Of a stretch of DNA of 64,000 nt, positions 38,100 to 51,460 are shown piece after piece. The first letter of the stretch is position 1. Each line of letters begins with the position of its first letter. A program made the translations under genes and the position numbers. This stretch comes from Balanoglossus misakiensis (taxonomy: Eukaryota > Hemichordata), in the NCBI GenBank assembly GCA_040954595.2, contig CM082587.2, positions 620,001-684,000 of the forward strand. Reading direction: 5' to 3'. Under the pieces are notes generated by a model that was not told the DNA's origin, searched no databases, and saw only the letters and a list, made by a program, of their open reading frames with translations.

Positions 38100-40190
38100 G
38101 AGCGGCTTACGGTTAAGTCCTATTCTTCGCCGTTCTTCGTTCTATACAGTCTATTACGATAGAAAAGTTTCAGAAAAAATAAACCCCTGCATTGTCTGTA
38201 TTAAAGTGTGCATCAAGTTATTTCGAAAACCAAGAGGAACACTCCTTGTACAAATTAGTCCAAAAGAAGCGCATTTAGAGAGACTGCCAATATGTGACCC
38301 CACGTGAAAACGTGCGATTGGCTAGATAGATATCAAATGCCATCGATGTCGGCATATGCTTACACGTTGCCTGTCAGGAGAACGTGAAAGGGAATGCATG
38401 TTTTGATATAAAGAATTTAAATCCAATTGCAACCTTAGTAAATTGTAGGTGTGCCAGCACCTAGAAAGGACACGTGATCTCACATGTACATGGAAACATC
38501 TACAAAGCATATGGTCAAGGAAAATGAAAGACACGTGATTCCGATGTGTTAATGATCCCATCCACTTGACGAAAACTCGTTAGTGCTGCACGCATCCTGT
38601 CAACAATCACTTGACAATCCCGACAATCTTTCTCTCAGGAAAAAAAGGTCTGGATAGAAATTGCAGGATAGGGCGGAGGAGGAAGACCTCCAAAAAACTC
38701 GTGTGCATGAAAAACGACAACCCCGTGAGTCTCAATAAGACATTGTTCTTATTGAAGCTTGATTCAGGCCTGTCTTCATACAGCCCTGAAATCAGTCAAA
38801 TTTTTCAGACTCTGTAACAAATGCTATTTCTCTGTCAGGGCCTGTTACAAACATCTCCTGAACTCTGCCTGTGGTTTTCTGACTAAAAATCTGACGTTGC
38901 ACCAACAACATATAGGCCTACCCCATACAAAAATAAACCTACACGATGATCACCGGCAATAAGCCAGTGTCGCCCGCTTAGCGTTAACGTTGGCAAGACG
39001 ACAGCCAACATCATGTCCCGTTTATCATGCCGCATCCCTCTGCTCCCGTTTCGTTCTCTACCCATCTTTCAATGTCGCCCCCTCGTCATTTTCAGTGGAA
39101 CCCAATCACTGTTCATTACAACAGAAGCTTGAACTGAGATTTCTCTTCCCAACAACCACAGATAGAAAGAAGAGATTGTGCGCAACGTTCTCTCTCGCTG
39201 CATCTCTGTCTGTCTGTCTGTCCTCCTCCTCCTCCTCATCATCATCATCTAATTTACAATAGCAATGATAACATCTCAGTTCAAGCAAGAAATAACGCAT
39301 CAAAGTAAACGTATTCGAACAACCGAAAATGTTTATCGCTATGCGAACATTGTATAAAAAGTGACTAGGGTTTTGCTGATGTAACCTCTCCCTTTGACAT
39401 AAATGGGATCGTCCAATTTACTTTAATGAAGGCAAATTAGTGGCAGGGCAGAGCCGGCAAAGCCCACTAACGAAGTGGATGCAACTGAAAACACGTGTAG
39501 TCAACGTTTTTTTCTATTTTCATTCACATCAGATCTGTAGAACCGTAGTAAGCGGCATTTTAATACAAGACAAACTCTCGGCAAGAATGGACGGACTGGT
39601 TTCGGAGCTCGGATCATCGACGACAGGTACAGTCACTTTTTTATCTCATGCGGTTATTTTTTTGAGTTCTGCTCGACTACTCCATCAGAGAACACGCTCA
39701 TGAAACAGTCGTTCGAGCAGAGGTCATCGTGCCACGGGGGCTGTCATTCCTCAGGAATAGCTCTAGCTTCACGACTTCGTTTGGCGCGTGAATTTTAACC
39801 GAAAAATCACACGATCGGCTCAGCAAAAACAGTGTTATCGTCACCGTAGTTATTTTCCATGCCCGGCAAAATCGTAAAGACTTAATTTAAATGTAGATAT
39901 CACGTTATCAGCTCAAGGTAATACTTTAACAAACCCAAATTAACTTCATTTCACTAATACGTCTTAAACTGCAGATTTGGAGATGACTTTATAGTCTATG
40001 CTGGGTCATCTTCTTTGAAAATTATCTCCTTTGGTTTGTCTTCATAATTTTGGTTATTGCCATCCTTATTGGCTTCGTTATCATCTACGCCGGGTGACCT
40101 CTGACCTCTACGTGTCTACCGGGACGATTCTGCATTTTGTTCGTCCATGCCCCCTTTCTTAATCATGTAATTTTAAACCTCAAAAAATCA
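38100..40190. other. Intergenic sequence
   Basis: No supported gene. It holds a TCTG/TCC/TCA simple repeat (39206-39251), a CpG-richer patch with a possible distal first exon of LMO4 (39587-39626), and a perfect DR1 motif TGACCTcTGACCT at 40095-40107. Confidence 0.45.
39206..39251. repeat. Compound simple repeat (TCTG)n(TCC)n(TCA)n
   Basis: Four TCTG-type units, then TCC units, then TCA units in series. Confidence 0.85.
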
Positions 40191-40450
40191 CACAGGCGCG
40201 GTTGTCAGCCGATCGCTCTCCGTCTGTCGAAGTAGCCGCGGCACGATCGCGAGCGGCAACGCGCTGTTGTTTCTTGGGGGGGGGGGGGGGGGAGAAGGGG
40301 GAGGGTAGAACGCCGCGTCGGGAGGAGGCGTTCTCCTCCATCTACTAATAGGGAATCTACGCGATTCTCCACGTAGTTCGTTAAGATTCGCAATCAATTC
40401 TAATTGTTCCAGCGGCAAAATGAGAAGTCGTTACGCTCGCACAACGCAAT
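40190..40450. promoter_or_regulatory. CpG-rich island with poly-G run
   Basis: Locally dense in CG dinucleotides (e.g. CGAAGTAGCCGCGGCACGAT), with an uninterrupted poly-G run at about 40277-40292. Could be an unmethylated regulatory island; no transcript start is evident. Confidence 0.35.
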
Positions 40451-43400
40451 TATCGAGCTTAAAAAAACTTGAAGGGTAATAGCTATGAATAACGAAGCGA
40501 AGCTGTATCAAGGATGTTACGGGGTAGAGCTATGAGTACCTGCCGGGCATTATAGAAAGGGAACAAGCACCCGTGAAAACAGAGTGAGATCCAACATGCG
40601 AAACAGAAAATGAGATTTGTAGTGAATTGTGAACTCCTCCACGTTAAGTGTTTCATAGATATGAATGGGAATTTTGAAAGACGAGTAATTAGGGGGGACC
40701 AGCAATGGTCATAAACATTGGACAAGTTGTTTGCGAACAATGAAGGCTGACTAGTTGTAATTAGCTCACGCTGCTCTGAACAATAACAGTTGTTTTGAGT
40801 CCAGATTATGGTGAATTCTCCCCCGACCTGTCGCTCCTGGAGATAGTATGATAAACCGGGCCTAATTAATCTCTTCTTGCCAGTAACGAGGCATTGTCCG
40901 GACATTTTTAGCGGCTTGTTATATTGAAGCAAAATTTAATGAACTGATACGAGGACGCAAAATCAACGTTCTACTCATTAGCTGTACTATTCACACTGCA
41001 GTCGTGTAAGAAGGTTTAGAAAACACCCAGAAATTCGGACGGGAAAAAACCTAACAGAAATTCAGCAACAGTGCTGCTTCGGTGTTTATGTCATTAGCGA
41101 ACTCTCCCGCGTTTGTTTCGATTTCATCAAATTCGCAAAATTTGGCAAATTGGAAATGCGAGAATAATTTTGTTGGTTTGTTAAGAAGTGTGCTAATGAG
41201 CAGGAATTGTTGTCTAATGGGCTCTCTAACGACCTCCATGACTGAGTACACAGCTAACGATCTAGACCGAACGTGATTTCTTACCTTCGTCAATTTCCAT
41301 CAAACATCTTTATTATTTGTATGGAAAAACTATTCCCCGTGGAACGTATAATTTAGGCCGCAATACTCAATCAAAGCACCTATTAAATAATGCAGAAGTC
41401 GCTGCTACCCGCTGACATCACAGCGCCCGGCCATTGATAAAGAATTTGTAATGAAAGACTAGTCACGGTGATGACACGGATGAAGGCGTGTGCGCGCTTT
41501 ATAATGGTTAATTAACAACAGTTATGGTATTTATTTTCATTGGGATTAATTGCGTTACGTAATGCAAAAGAAATAATGAACATATAACTGTACGGGGGAA
41601 ACTCACCGTTGAGGGCACACTCTTGTGGCGACTGACTTCTTAAAGGATCGTGCAAAGTCCCAGACATCTTTTAGTTGCCTCTAGCATATTTACCCATCGA
41701 AGCGCCTGGCAGAAGAACTCCGTGTTCCGACATTGATATCAAATATCGTGGCGAGCCATAGAAATGCCCAAAAGGACAACACACATACAATATGGCTGAC
41801 AGGCCGGAAAGATCACGGTTGCCAAGTCTCCGTCTCTGATGGGATCACGTGGCAAGCGAAACTGCTTGCTACCTCCGGTAGTGAACCCAGGGACGTTAAA
41901 TTATACTCTGCTGTAATTGTATATTGTTTGTTTGTACAATACGAATAGATATAATATTTACGGCTTTTCCTGTTCGGTATTCTGTCTTGTATGCTCGGTC
42001 AGTATCGAATTTCACTTTCCCATTCACAAGACTTCGAGAGTGGCGTTCGTCGTTAACGCGCGCACATCTGCGCCTCGGATTTACCGTGTAAACTTAGTAA
42101 CGTGTGTTGCTACCTTAGCTGTGTGTTACATGACTGCATCAAGAAAAGTGGTACATTATCCATGTGCCAAAAATGACTCCCTTCTTGCGCTAAAATGGAT
42201 AGGGAAGAATATTTTCACGCTAGAACACTGTGTGTCCAATTATGAACCCCAGGCCTAAACTTGGGAATGTTGGCTGTTGAGTTGATGACGATTTTGTTAT
42301 GTAGTACATAATGTGCGTTGGTTTGTCGAAACTGTTTTTCTGTGCTGTCTAAGTCAGACATTTTGGAGGCTAAGAAACTTTCAGCAAGAAAAACCAAGCT
42401 GCTCGTGATTGGTTAATAGTTTTATATAATTTGCATAACTTCACGTGAACAACAGTAGGATGTTAGATTACGGGTTGGCGTTTTACGTCATTTACATAAC
42501 GACTATTTAGGGCCTACGTCACGAAACTCCATAATCCAGCTATGCTTTCCACCCATACTAACCCCAAAGAATAGTGGCCTTTGCCAACACCCAGAATCAC
42601 ATTAGACACGATTTGCAAACAGCAACAGCTTAAGCAATGCAGAACACAACAGAACTTGATAACACGGAACGGAAGGCGATGTTTCACGGCGTGACACAGC
42701 CCGGCCGGCAACGACACGACACAGTTACAATTTAAGCCACCGACGGCATGACATGAGAAATCGGTTGAATGCCGTGTGTAAGAGAAGTGTTGTTTGAAGG
42801 AGGAAAACTAATGCGATCGTGTAGTGGCTATCAGACACACAACAGTCAATTACGCCGTGTAATGAGTCTATTGTTCTTGGTGAGAGCCACTCAGTAATCA
42901 GCGAAGATCGAAGGAAAAAATAAAACCTAATGAAAGTCTCTTCAACCTACTCTTCGTCAAGTAAGCCGATGCATCCTGCAAGATGTTGATAAAATTGGCT
43001 GTCAAGACGGCTCAACACGAGTTGGCACGATAATTTGTCACGGGGTTTAAAGTCAAATCCGCCGCGTTCAAGTCCCCGGTGAGTCAAGAAGCGTTACAAC
43101 AATCGCCGCAAAATTGGAAGTATAAAAAAATACATTGCGAAAGGAAAGTGAGAAGTAATATCCTTATTTGATTGGTCAGAGATTCCATGGATAAATAGAC
43201 TGAATTCGATCACATCAAGACTTTGTCGCCGTTTTTCATGCAGCGAATATTTCTTCTGATTTATACGCCTGTATCATGAATTTAGAAGATAATTCAAATT
43301 TATATTAAAATTCGTTGTGTGCAGACTATATATCCCTTCCATTAGAAATCAGTCAATAAAGGTGCAGTCTAGGGAACAGTATTATTAGAAATCAGTATTT

Positions 43401-46400
43401 CCATGCGCCGATAAAATTTTACCAATTATTGTTTTGTCTCTGAGACGGTAAGTGCGTTATATATTTGTCAAAATCGAGTTCCGTATGGAGGAAAAGCAAT
43501 AGAATTGAAAATGTCGGAAGTAATGTTTTATAGAAAATGATAGAAAAACCGGTTATCTTTCAAACTGTATATAATAACATAGTATTTTCGGCGTGATCTT
43601 ATTAAACTGGCGATGCGACGTTGCTAATATTTCTATTGAGTTGGACTATTTCATTACAAAACACGTAAAATCTTGAATAAACTGACCCATAACTTCATTT
43701 AGACTTCGATTTAATAAAAAACACCAGTAATTTACCGGAAAATGTGGGCAATAAAATTCGGTAAGTGCAACCAGAAATTGGAAGATGGATATGGTCGCCT
43801 GGATAACACTGAGAGTGCGCATGTGAGAAGGGTTCCCAAACAGCGTGTGGTCCAAGGCGTAATTGTTATCTTTGATTGGCACAGAATCAGCATGAAACGC
43901 GCATTACATGGAATGGCTCCGCGATTCGATTACTGCACATCGCATCGCATTACGGCGTATCACCATTAAACTTAGCGATAGTGGCTAATTTCCAGTCAAA
44001 TTGGGCTTGTCAAATCGACCGTGCCGCGTCACTCTGTCTCTCCCAACTCGTGCCAGCGACTTCTCCTTGAAGAAGAAAAATTCCTATCTCGAGTTTCACA
44101 CAGTTGTAATCTTGACAAGCTACTAAACTTAATTAAATAAATTAGCCCGACTCACTTAACTGAGAGTGGCACAATGATGTCAGGAACATTTGGAGTCATT
44201 AAGGCTGTGAATAAACGACGACTCAATTTTAATATTACTCTTGATTCAGTGCGACGACAAAAATTGCCTATTTCAAGCAAGGAATTGTGGGAAACCCAGT
44301 CCAGGTAACAAAGTTACTTCTTTAATGACTACTGTTTAAATTGGAATTTGACTTAGTTTACTTAGCGTTATTGCGTTCTCGTTCGTTTTCATATTTCTGT
44401 CAATTCCAATCAGGCTGAAATTGACATAGTCTTTGATTGATGTTCCGTCTGGGATAATGTATGTATCCCAATTTACTTTCAACCGCCTTTCGTCTAGCTG
44501 CACGAGCCAAGTTAATAAAAAAATGCCTCCTGTGTTTTCCCCCACGATCCCGACAAATATCCAATACCCGCGATTTCTAAGAATATGATCAACGATTAAA
44601 ATGAAGTCTTATCTAATAAAACCATCGAAGTGAACTTTCTTGGACAATAATTGGTTTTTACTCGACTAGCGAATTCCTACCCGCTTAGAAGCAGATCGAG
44701 AAAATGCCACCATGACGATATTTTCATCTGTTTGTCGGTGGTTTTGTCTAGATCCCTCTCTTGTGATGTCCGTTCATATATACCTTGCTCTGACCTTATA
44801 TCTGCGCGTATGTGTCTGTCTATCTGTCTGTCGGATCGGTTGACTGACTGACCGACCGAACGGGAAGACTTTCTATCTGACGGCAATGACCTGTACGCGC
44901 CCGCTTGTGTGTCTCTCAGTGCCCGGCGTTGTGCCTCAGTCAACACCGCGCTTGTTCATTATCCTCCCCCCGTTCACTTCCCTGCCTGTAACCTCTTTTT
45001 CTCGAATGTTCATTTGATACCTTCTCGTTTTCTGCTAAGTGAGAGTGGCAACAACCATTCTAAATGACGCGTGTAAAGACTTCAGAACCCGGGGCTAAAT
45101 GACTCTTTGCTCTGTTTCATCAAAGATCAGTACGCTGTGGCCGATAATGGAAAAGGGGAACGCGCAACAGAAAACCTTGAAACAGGGCTTATAGTAAGCA
45201 TTAAGCGCTAAAAGAACAGCTCCGTTACTTTAATGGTCGTAAATTATTCAGATTCACGATAATGAAGTCTATCATCAGGAGAAAATCGCAAAAGACATTT
45301 CACTGGGTCGAACTTTTGCCGGGTGCTTGGTTTTGAACTTACATCCTTAGTAACAGCTTGTATATTTGTAATTTTCTCGGATTTTTTCTTTGTTTTTGTA
45401 TAATTTGGGGAATATGTCAGACAACTCAAAATTAATCTTCCTGGCGCAGCAATCCTAAATTCAAATTGAAGAGAATATCCAATCCATGCTTGAGGCGGCC
45501 ATTAATCTTACTTACGGTTTAAGCGCTTTCCGTGACATCAGTGTGACGTCACCGTTTACATCGTTAAAAACGTCAAAATTACATTATGTTCCTACTTCTA
45601 AATCTCGGCTCAATTTTCAAATAATCCAACAAACCTCCCGCAGAGAGAATGCAAAGTTGCGAAGATATTATAGTGAGCCACTCCTGAACTGAGCTCATCA
45701 ATATTCATCAGGGAGTTTTCACTTCTTTGTTTTTCATGATCAAGCCGACCCTGTTTTATTAGCTCCGGTGCAGGTTGGATTTCGCGACTGTCCAAGTACA
45801 TGTATTTCTTTTCAAACAACGCCTTCTATCGCTAAATGGGCTGTGATCACGTGCTCATGACCAAGTTTTAATGGACGACTTGAGTTTGTCTGTCCATCTG
45901 TTGTTTGTGTGTCCGTTCTCCGTTATTGGTCAGACATGCCGTGTTTTTCAAATTGGTCGTTTTTAGAAATCTGTGATGCAGTCTGTATTGTCAAGCCAGA
46001 TTATTTTTTATACATTTCAGGGAGTAGACAAGAAACTAAAGTTATAAATTCTATAAATGCCTACAATTCCAATTATTGGGGCCTGAACACCACTATTCTA
46101 CTAGTGGCGGTGGAATATGTACCCAAGCATCTTTGCAGCTTCAAGCTTAGGAATAATCTCCTCACGGGTTACTTTGTCAAAATCATGGAATTTGATAAAA
46201 TTACAGAATTCGTTCGACATATTCAGGCCATCGTTTATTATTAAATATCTCAGACAAAGATCTTTTTCTTCCCGCCTGAAATGGGCCCGAAATCAAGACC
46301 TACTTTTTACTAACAGCTTTCTGTAAAATTTATGATTGATATCTTTATAAGTATCGTGGATCAGTATCTAACAAAATCCTTCTGTATTGGGGATATTTTC

Positions 46401-46453
46401 ATTTCCTATAAAAGTTATCCCATATACATGCCGTGCCTTATAACAAAGATATG
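40450..46453. other. Intergenic sequence with TAAT-dense blocks
   Basis: No supported gene; the open frames show no recognisable domain. Blocks with many homeodomain-type TAAT/ATTA cores are seen at 40860-41230 and 41490-41590, the latter with TTAATTAA, GGATTAATTG and an octamer-like ATGCAAAA within 80 bp. These may be enhancers but could simply be AT-rich sequence. Confidence 0.4.
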
Positions 46454-46675
<222 letters not shown>

Positions 46676-49600
46676 CATGTCTTCATCTTGTCATTACGAA
46701 TAATAACGGATAAACTCTTGAACTTCAACACCTGTGTTCGCCCTTTGCTGATATTTTAATCTTTGAATCAAAATCTCAAGTGATTGTGCGTAGCACGTAT
46801 CTCGTGTGTCGGAACAGGGGGCTAAAAGGAAATATCATTTTAATTGGTATATTCTGACGGCCAAGGGGCTGGACGTGCTTCTTAGATGAAAAGCGTCTTA
46901 ATTGGCTACCTCTGGTGACACAACTGCATTTCTAGAGAAACGATAGGGTTGGAAGAAAGCAAGGGCGGGGAAGTGAAGGGGAGCAAAGAAATGGGGGGTA
47001 CATACCTCGACGACATACAAAATGTTGCGAATAGGTAACCAATCATAACGTAGGAACATATAAACAGACAGTGACGAATCACGAGCTCTGAGATCACAGC
47101 AACGCGGTGCAGGCACTGGTAGAGTGTCGTGCGCAGATAAAAATCTCGCGAACAAAATTATATACTTGAAGAAGATAGATTGAAACTGCGCTCAACGTTC
47201 GTACGATTGATGACCTCAGAGTAATACTTTGAGGTAATAATTGACTTTAAAAACTGGCGGCAACAAAATTAAACGATTCACAATAAGTTTTCAATCAACC
47301 ACGCTTCATTGATCAATGATTTGACCTTTTCGGGGTCACCATGTCCTAATGAAATGTTTAAGTACGGTTTTTCTTAACAATTAAAACGTTTTATAAAGCA
47401 CATTTCTCATAACGTCCGTCGTGACAACTAAAGTAGTATATGGATCCGTTGACCAATTAAACAAAGGAAATGAAGTTATAAAATATTTTAATAAGGCATT
47501 TTGCAGGTTTTTCCGACAAGTAAACGTGAATTTTCACATTATTTGCGTACACAAGCAAAATGCTTGGTAACCGTTGAGATAAAATTCAATTAAATTCCAC
47601 TTTATTTTAATTGACATATATAACTACTTTCCCAGACTTATTAACCAATTATTCACGACCACCAATGAAGAAATATTAAAGGTATAAATTACTCTCCCAA
47701 ATGGGGAGACAGTTTGGAATTGGCGGGATTTTAATTTATTGTCAGTAGTGGAGTTGAAAATTGAATATTCCCGACCGGATATTATTTTACAAAAGCGGGT
47801 TGCTGCTGATGAAGTTAGCAACCATTGAAAGGCATTTTGGGTCTTTTATAATAATCACTTCAGTGTCACAAAAGCTCTCAATCGTCATGTTATCGTCAGT
47901 AGTCAACTTAACTACGGTAGACCGAAGAAAGTGCAATAAAATCTAATATCAATTCGAGTTTTCTGATGTTGCTGCAGTTACGGGATCGGAACAAATTCTT
48001 ACCACTACCAATTGAATAGAATTTCCTGGAAGTTTTTACAATTCTATAAGCCCACTTATGGACCATAGGGTCTATGGCCCACTTATAAATGTGCGTGCGC
48101 GTGCGTGCGTCTGTCTCATATCTATCTATCTATCTATCTATCTATTAAAATCCAACATCCATCTGAAATCATTTCAAATCATGCAGATATATCGAAACCG
48201 AAGTCAAAAACTCCTGTAATTGCATTTCAGTCCATTGCTACCCTAAAATATCAAAGTTTAGATTTCGCACATCATTTTCTGAACAGACATCGGTGCATTA
48301 GTACATCTCAGAGACATGGCTAGAAATTTGATGTTTTTTTGGAATATAGTGACTGACAGCTGTCAATCACCGGGAAACATTCCTCATTTGCATATGGCTT
48401 TGCTGGAGAGAATAAAACTCACGACATTGGCGGTTAACTAAACATCAGTTAATTCCCCAGGATATCGCATGGTCATACAGTATATCTCCCAAAATCTTAG
48501 GACAACTAAATTTTGATTAAATTTGCACAGAATGCATATTATCGTTTTGCGATTGCAATTTGATATCAGTTCACTTTGGGAATAGCGCTTTTTGTTCGTC
48601 TGGTGTTTTTTCTTCTTGTCTGTAATTTGTGTGAATCTTTTGGAACCACTTAGGCGTCACTAAGAAAGTTAGCTTTCCCATGGTGTATATGCAGTTTATC
48701 TGTGCCATGTAACTGTGGTCATTGAGTCTGGCACAGAACTGAGTTTACCTTATCTGTACTTTCAATGGGAAATGATCCATTGACTTGTGATGTTCGAATC
48801 ATTTGGCTTCCTCTTGTTGTATTATTTATATGGATTCATATTGGTGGTGATGATCTCATTGATGACGTCACTGCAACACGCTGAATTCTTCTGTAATAAT
48901 TATGTGGAAGAGCTAGTTTTTGCTATCATTTAAAGATGATCCCGTTCAGTCTGAGAGTCGAATTTACAATTTTTCAGTGCGCGCCCAGGTGCGCGCCAAA
49001 GGCAATTTATGCAAAATAGCATTACAGTCCATGAATGTAAATAGGGCGCTACACCGTAACAAAAAAATCGCATAACATCATTATCTTGTGAACAAATTTT
49101 GACAGGATTATAAGCTTATAAGAACGATACAATTACCCATTTATGAAGTTTGTGTTGGCGCGGTTTGTTCTTTTTCAGCTATAATACCGCTCAAATAGAT
49201 TTTTCTAAGCTTATTAAAGTTAATACATTAAATAAATAATGTTATAGGGTCTGAGTAAACGCCAATTAGAGGCTAGAGGGGGTTTTGTTTTTTGCCCAGC
49301 AATGCAGACGTTGACATGGAATTTTCCCATTCTGTTTGATCCTATCCAGCATGTACTCGATCTTATGATGATCACTTCAAATAATTACGTGTACAACTAA
49401 ACATATAGGCGACGCCACTTGGCAATTAAAATTCCGAAGTATCTATGTGAGAAAGTATAGTTGCCAACAGCAGCAGCAAATTATTAGGTGGTCATCTTTA
49501 AAACAAACTTTTTATACTGCGGAATGGAGTCTCCTAGTGAACAGCTTAATCCAGTGTCTGTTGATGTTATTGGCCTAGAAGCTTGTGGTTTAGATGGGTT

Positions 49601-51430
49601 TAGACATGGAGCTTAGACCAGAGTAAATTCTAGGGTATTGTAGAGTGACCGTGACCAAATAGAGAACAATAGATCAAAGTCAGTGTTCTGTTTTTTTCTT
49701 GATTACTGTGAACTAGAGAGGTCATTTACTAATAGGACACTAAAATCTATATACGGACCTGTTTCGTAACTCCTTTGGAAGTCGGGATTGTGCTGATGAA
49801 ATCAAAATTGCAAAGTCACAACGGGTTGTCGGATGCGTGTCTTTACTCGTTAGTAGAATTAAAGTAACCATAGAAGAGTTAATTTGAGAAAAGTGAACAT
49901 CGAGAGGGTTAATTAGACCACCAACGGTGGTTAATATGTAACAAAAAAGGTCAAATAGAATTGACCATAGACAAAGAAATTAACTAAACACATTTAGTAT
50001 GTAATCGCCCGCATAATAGACCAGTTAGTCCACGACCAGTTTAACCATAGACTGGCTATGTTTTAACCATTATTGTTATTTCATCAAATTAGTGTGTCTC
50101 TCTCCATCTCTGTCAGGTGTTCTCAGCATACTAGTATGTGTTTGTATGTTTGTTTGTTTGTGTTTGTGAAAGTGTCTCCACCCCGTCTGTCACCTGTTTA
50201 TCAATCCCTGCCCATCCCGATAGGCCCCTTCCCACAATTCCACACCTGTCCATCTCCCAAACTTCATCAGATTGCATTTTCTGTCTGCCCAATGCAACTT
50301 AATCGCCACGACTGCAAATGACTTCAGCAAACCGAAACGCGCATACCAGGAGTATTAAAATGGAACAGCACCATTTTTCAATATCGTCATCCCTCTCATA
50401 TACGTGGGATTTGAAAGGATAAGAAATAAGATCACCGCAATTTATTACAAACAAATGACTCAAAAGTCGTCGAAAACATCTGACCCTATTCACAAAATGA
50501 CACACCATCCATAGTGTGTTTCCATGTTTTTGCATGAAGAACGGATTTTTCGGATGCTCTCTGATGGTATGTCGTTGCATATCGATTATGGGTAGACCTG
50601 CATTGGCTATAGCCCTCTCTATAGAAGGGACTAGTGCGCGGTTGTCTGGGATTATAGGTGGATACCTTCACGTCATCGGGAGCAAATCCTGCATTTATTC
50701 AAAGATGGATGGTAGCGATTTCTGTAAGTACAACAGAGTGCTCCTAAAGCTATGGGCAGATCAAGTCGTTGTCCTGATCCCAACAGAAACTGCAACCTAC
50801 AAAGCGAGGTCACCGTTTTCACGTCTTTAGAAACATCATGGGTTAATCCAGCCTCTCCATAATGGCGTATATCTGTCAGTGGCACGGCAGAAAGTCATGA
50901 ATTTCAGGGAAGTGCACTTCCTCTGCAACTGCTGCAAAACAAAACAAAACCCAACTTCATGATGTCGAAATCACGTCGGCATCACGTGATCTGAATGTGC
51001 AAAAAGTGGCATCTCGCGATGTGGTCCTGGGTACATGAATGTCAAAGTAACAAAGTGAAAAACACTTGCAATAAAAGTTTGCATTACGGTGTGAATCTGT
51101 GTATCTTCGTGAAAGTTGTTGTTGTTGTCGTGTCGTGCTTTAGTCTCTGTATGTGGTCACGGTTTTAACTATGTACGAATTCGGCCTCTTAGCAACAGTT
51201 ACTAAACATAACGTTAAAAGCCGACAAAACCCCGTAATTAGCGTAGTTTAGGATCTCGGCCTCGCACTTTGGAACTTCAAATTAAAAGGTTATTACCACG
51301 CATGGAGAAATTAGATGCAGTGGCTTCCACTTGAAGTCAATCGCGGACAGTGATCGGCAAATGATCGGGTGTAACCGAAGGCAGGACACGTGACGATAAG
51401 TCCTCACAGTGCATGAAACTTTGTCATGAC
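46676..51430. other. Intergenic sequence
   Basis: No supported gene. It holds a GTGCGTGC run and a (TATC)n repeat (48088-48145), and scattered TAAT/CCAAT/ACAAAG motifs (e.g. CCAATTAAACAAAGG at 47453). The remainder shows nothing I can name. Confidence 0.4.
48088..48145. repeat. (GTGC)n / (TATC)n simple repeats
   Basis: GTGCGTGCGCGTGCGTGCG followed by TCTGTCTCATA and about six TATC units. Confidence 0.85.
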
Positions 51431-51437
51431 GATAATA

Positions 51438-51460
51438 CCGCCCCCCCCCCCCGCCCCCCG
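51438..51460. repeat. Poly-C run
   Basis: Two C runs separated by single G bases. Together with the poly-G runs near 40280 and 61015, it is one of three G/C homopolymers in this flank. Confidence 0.9.

Larger units (their letters stand above)
34958..38100. other. Sequence upstream of the mosaic gene
   Basis: Contains the presumed promoter and 5' UTR of the minus-strand gene (exact start not visible), a candidate small ORF (35670-35843), a pre-miRNA-like hairpin (36422-36503), a DR1-like motif and two TGACGTCA motifs (36675-36732), a CA-rich repeat (37246-37303) and an inverted repeat (37506-37543). Confidence 0.5.

Noticed and set aside
50299-50667. Minus-strand open frame of about 122 codons without stop
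   Set aside because: No splice support, no recognised domain and competing frames on both strands; length is within chance.
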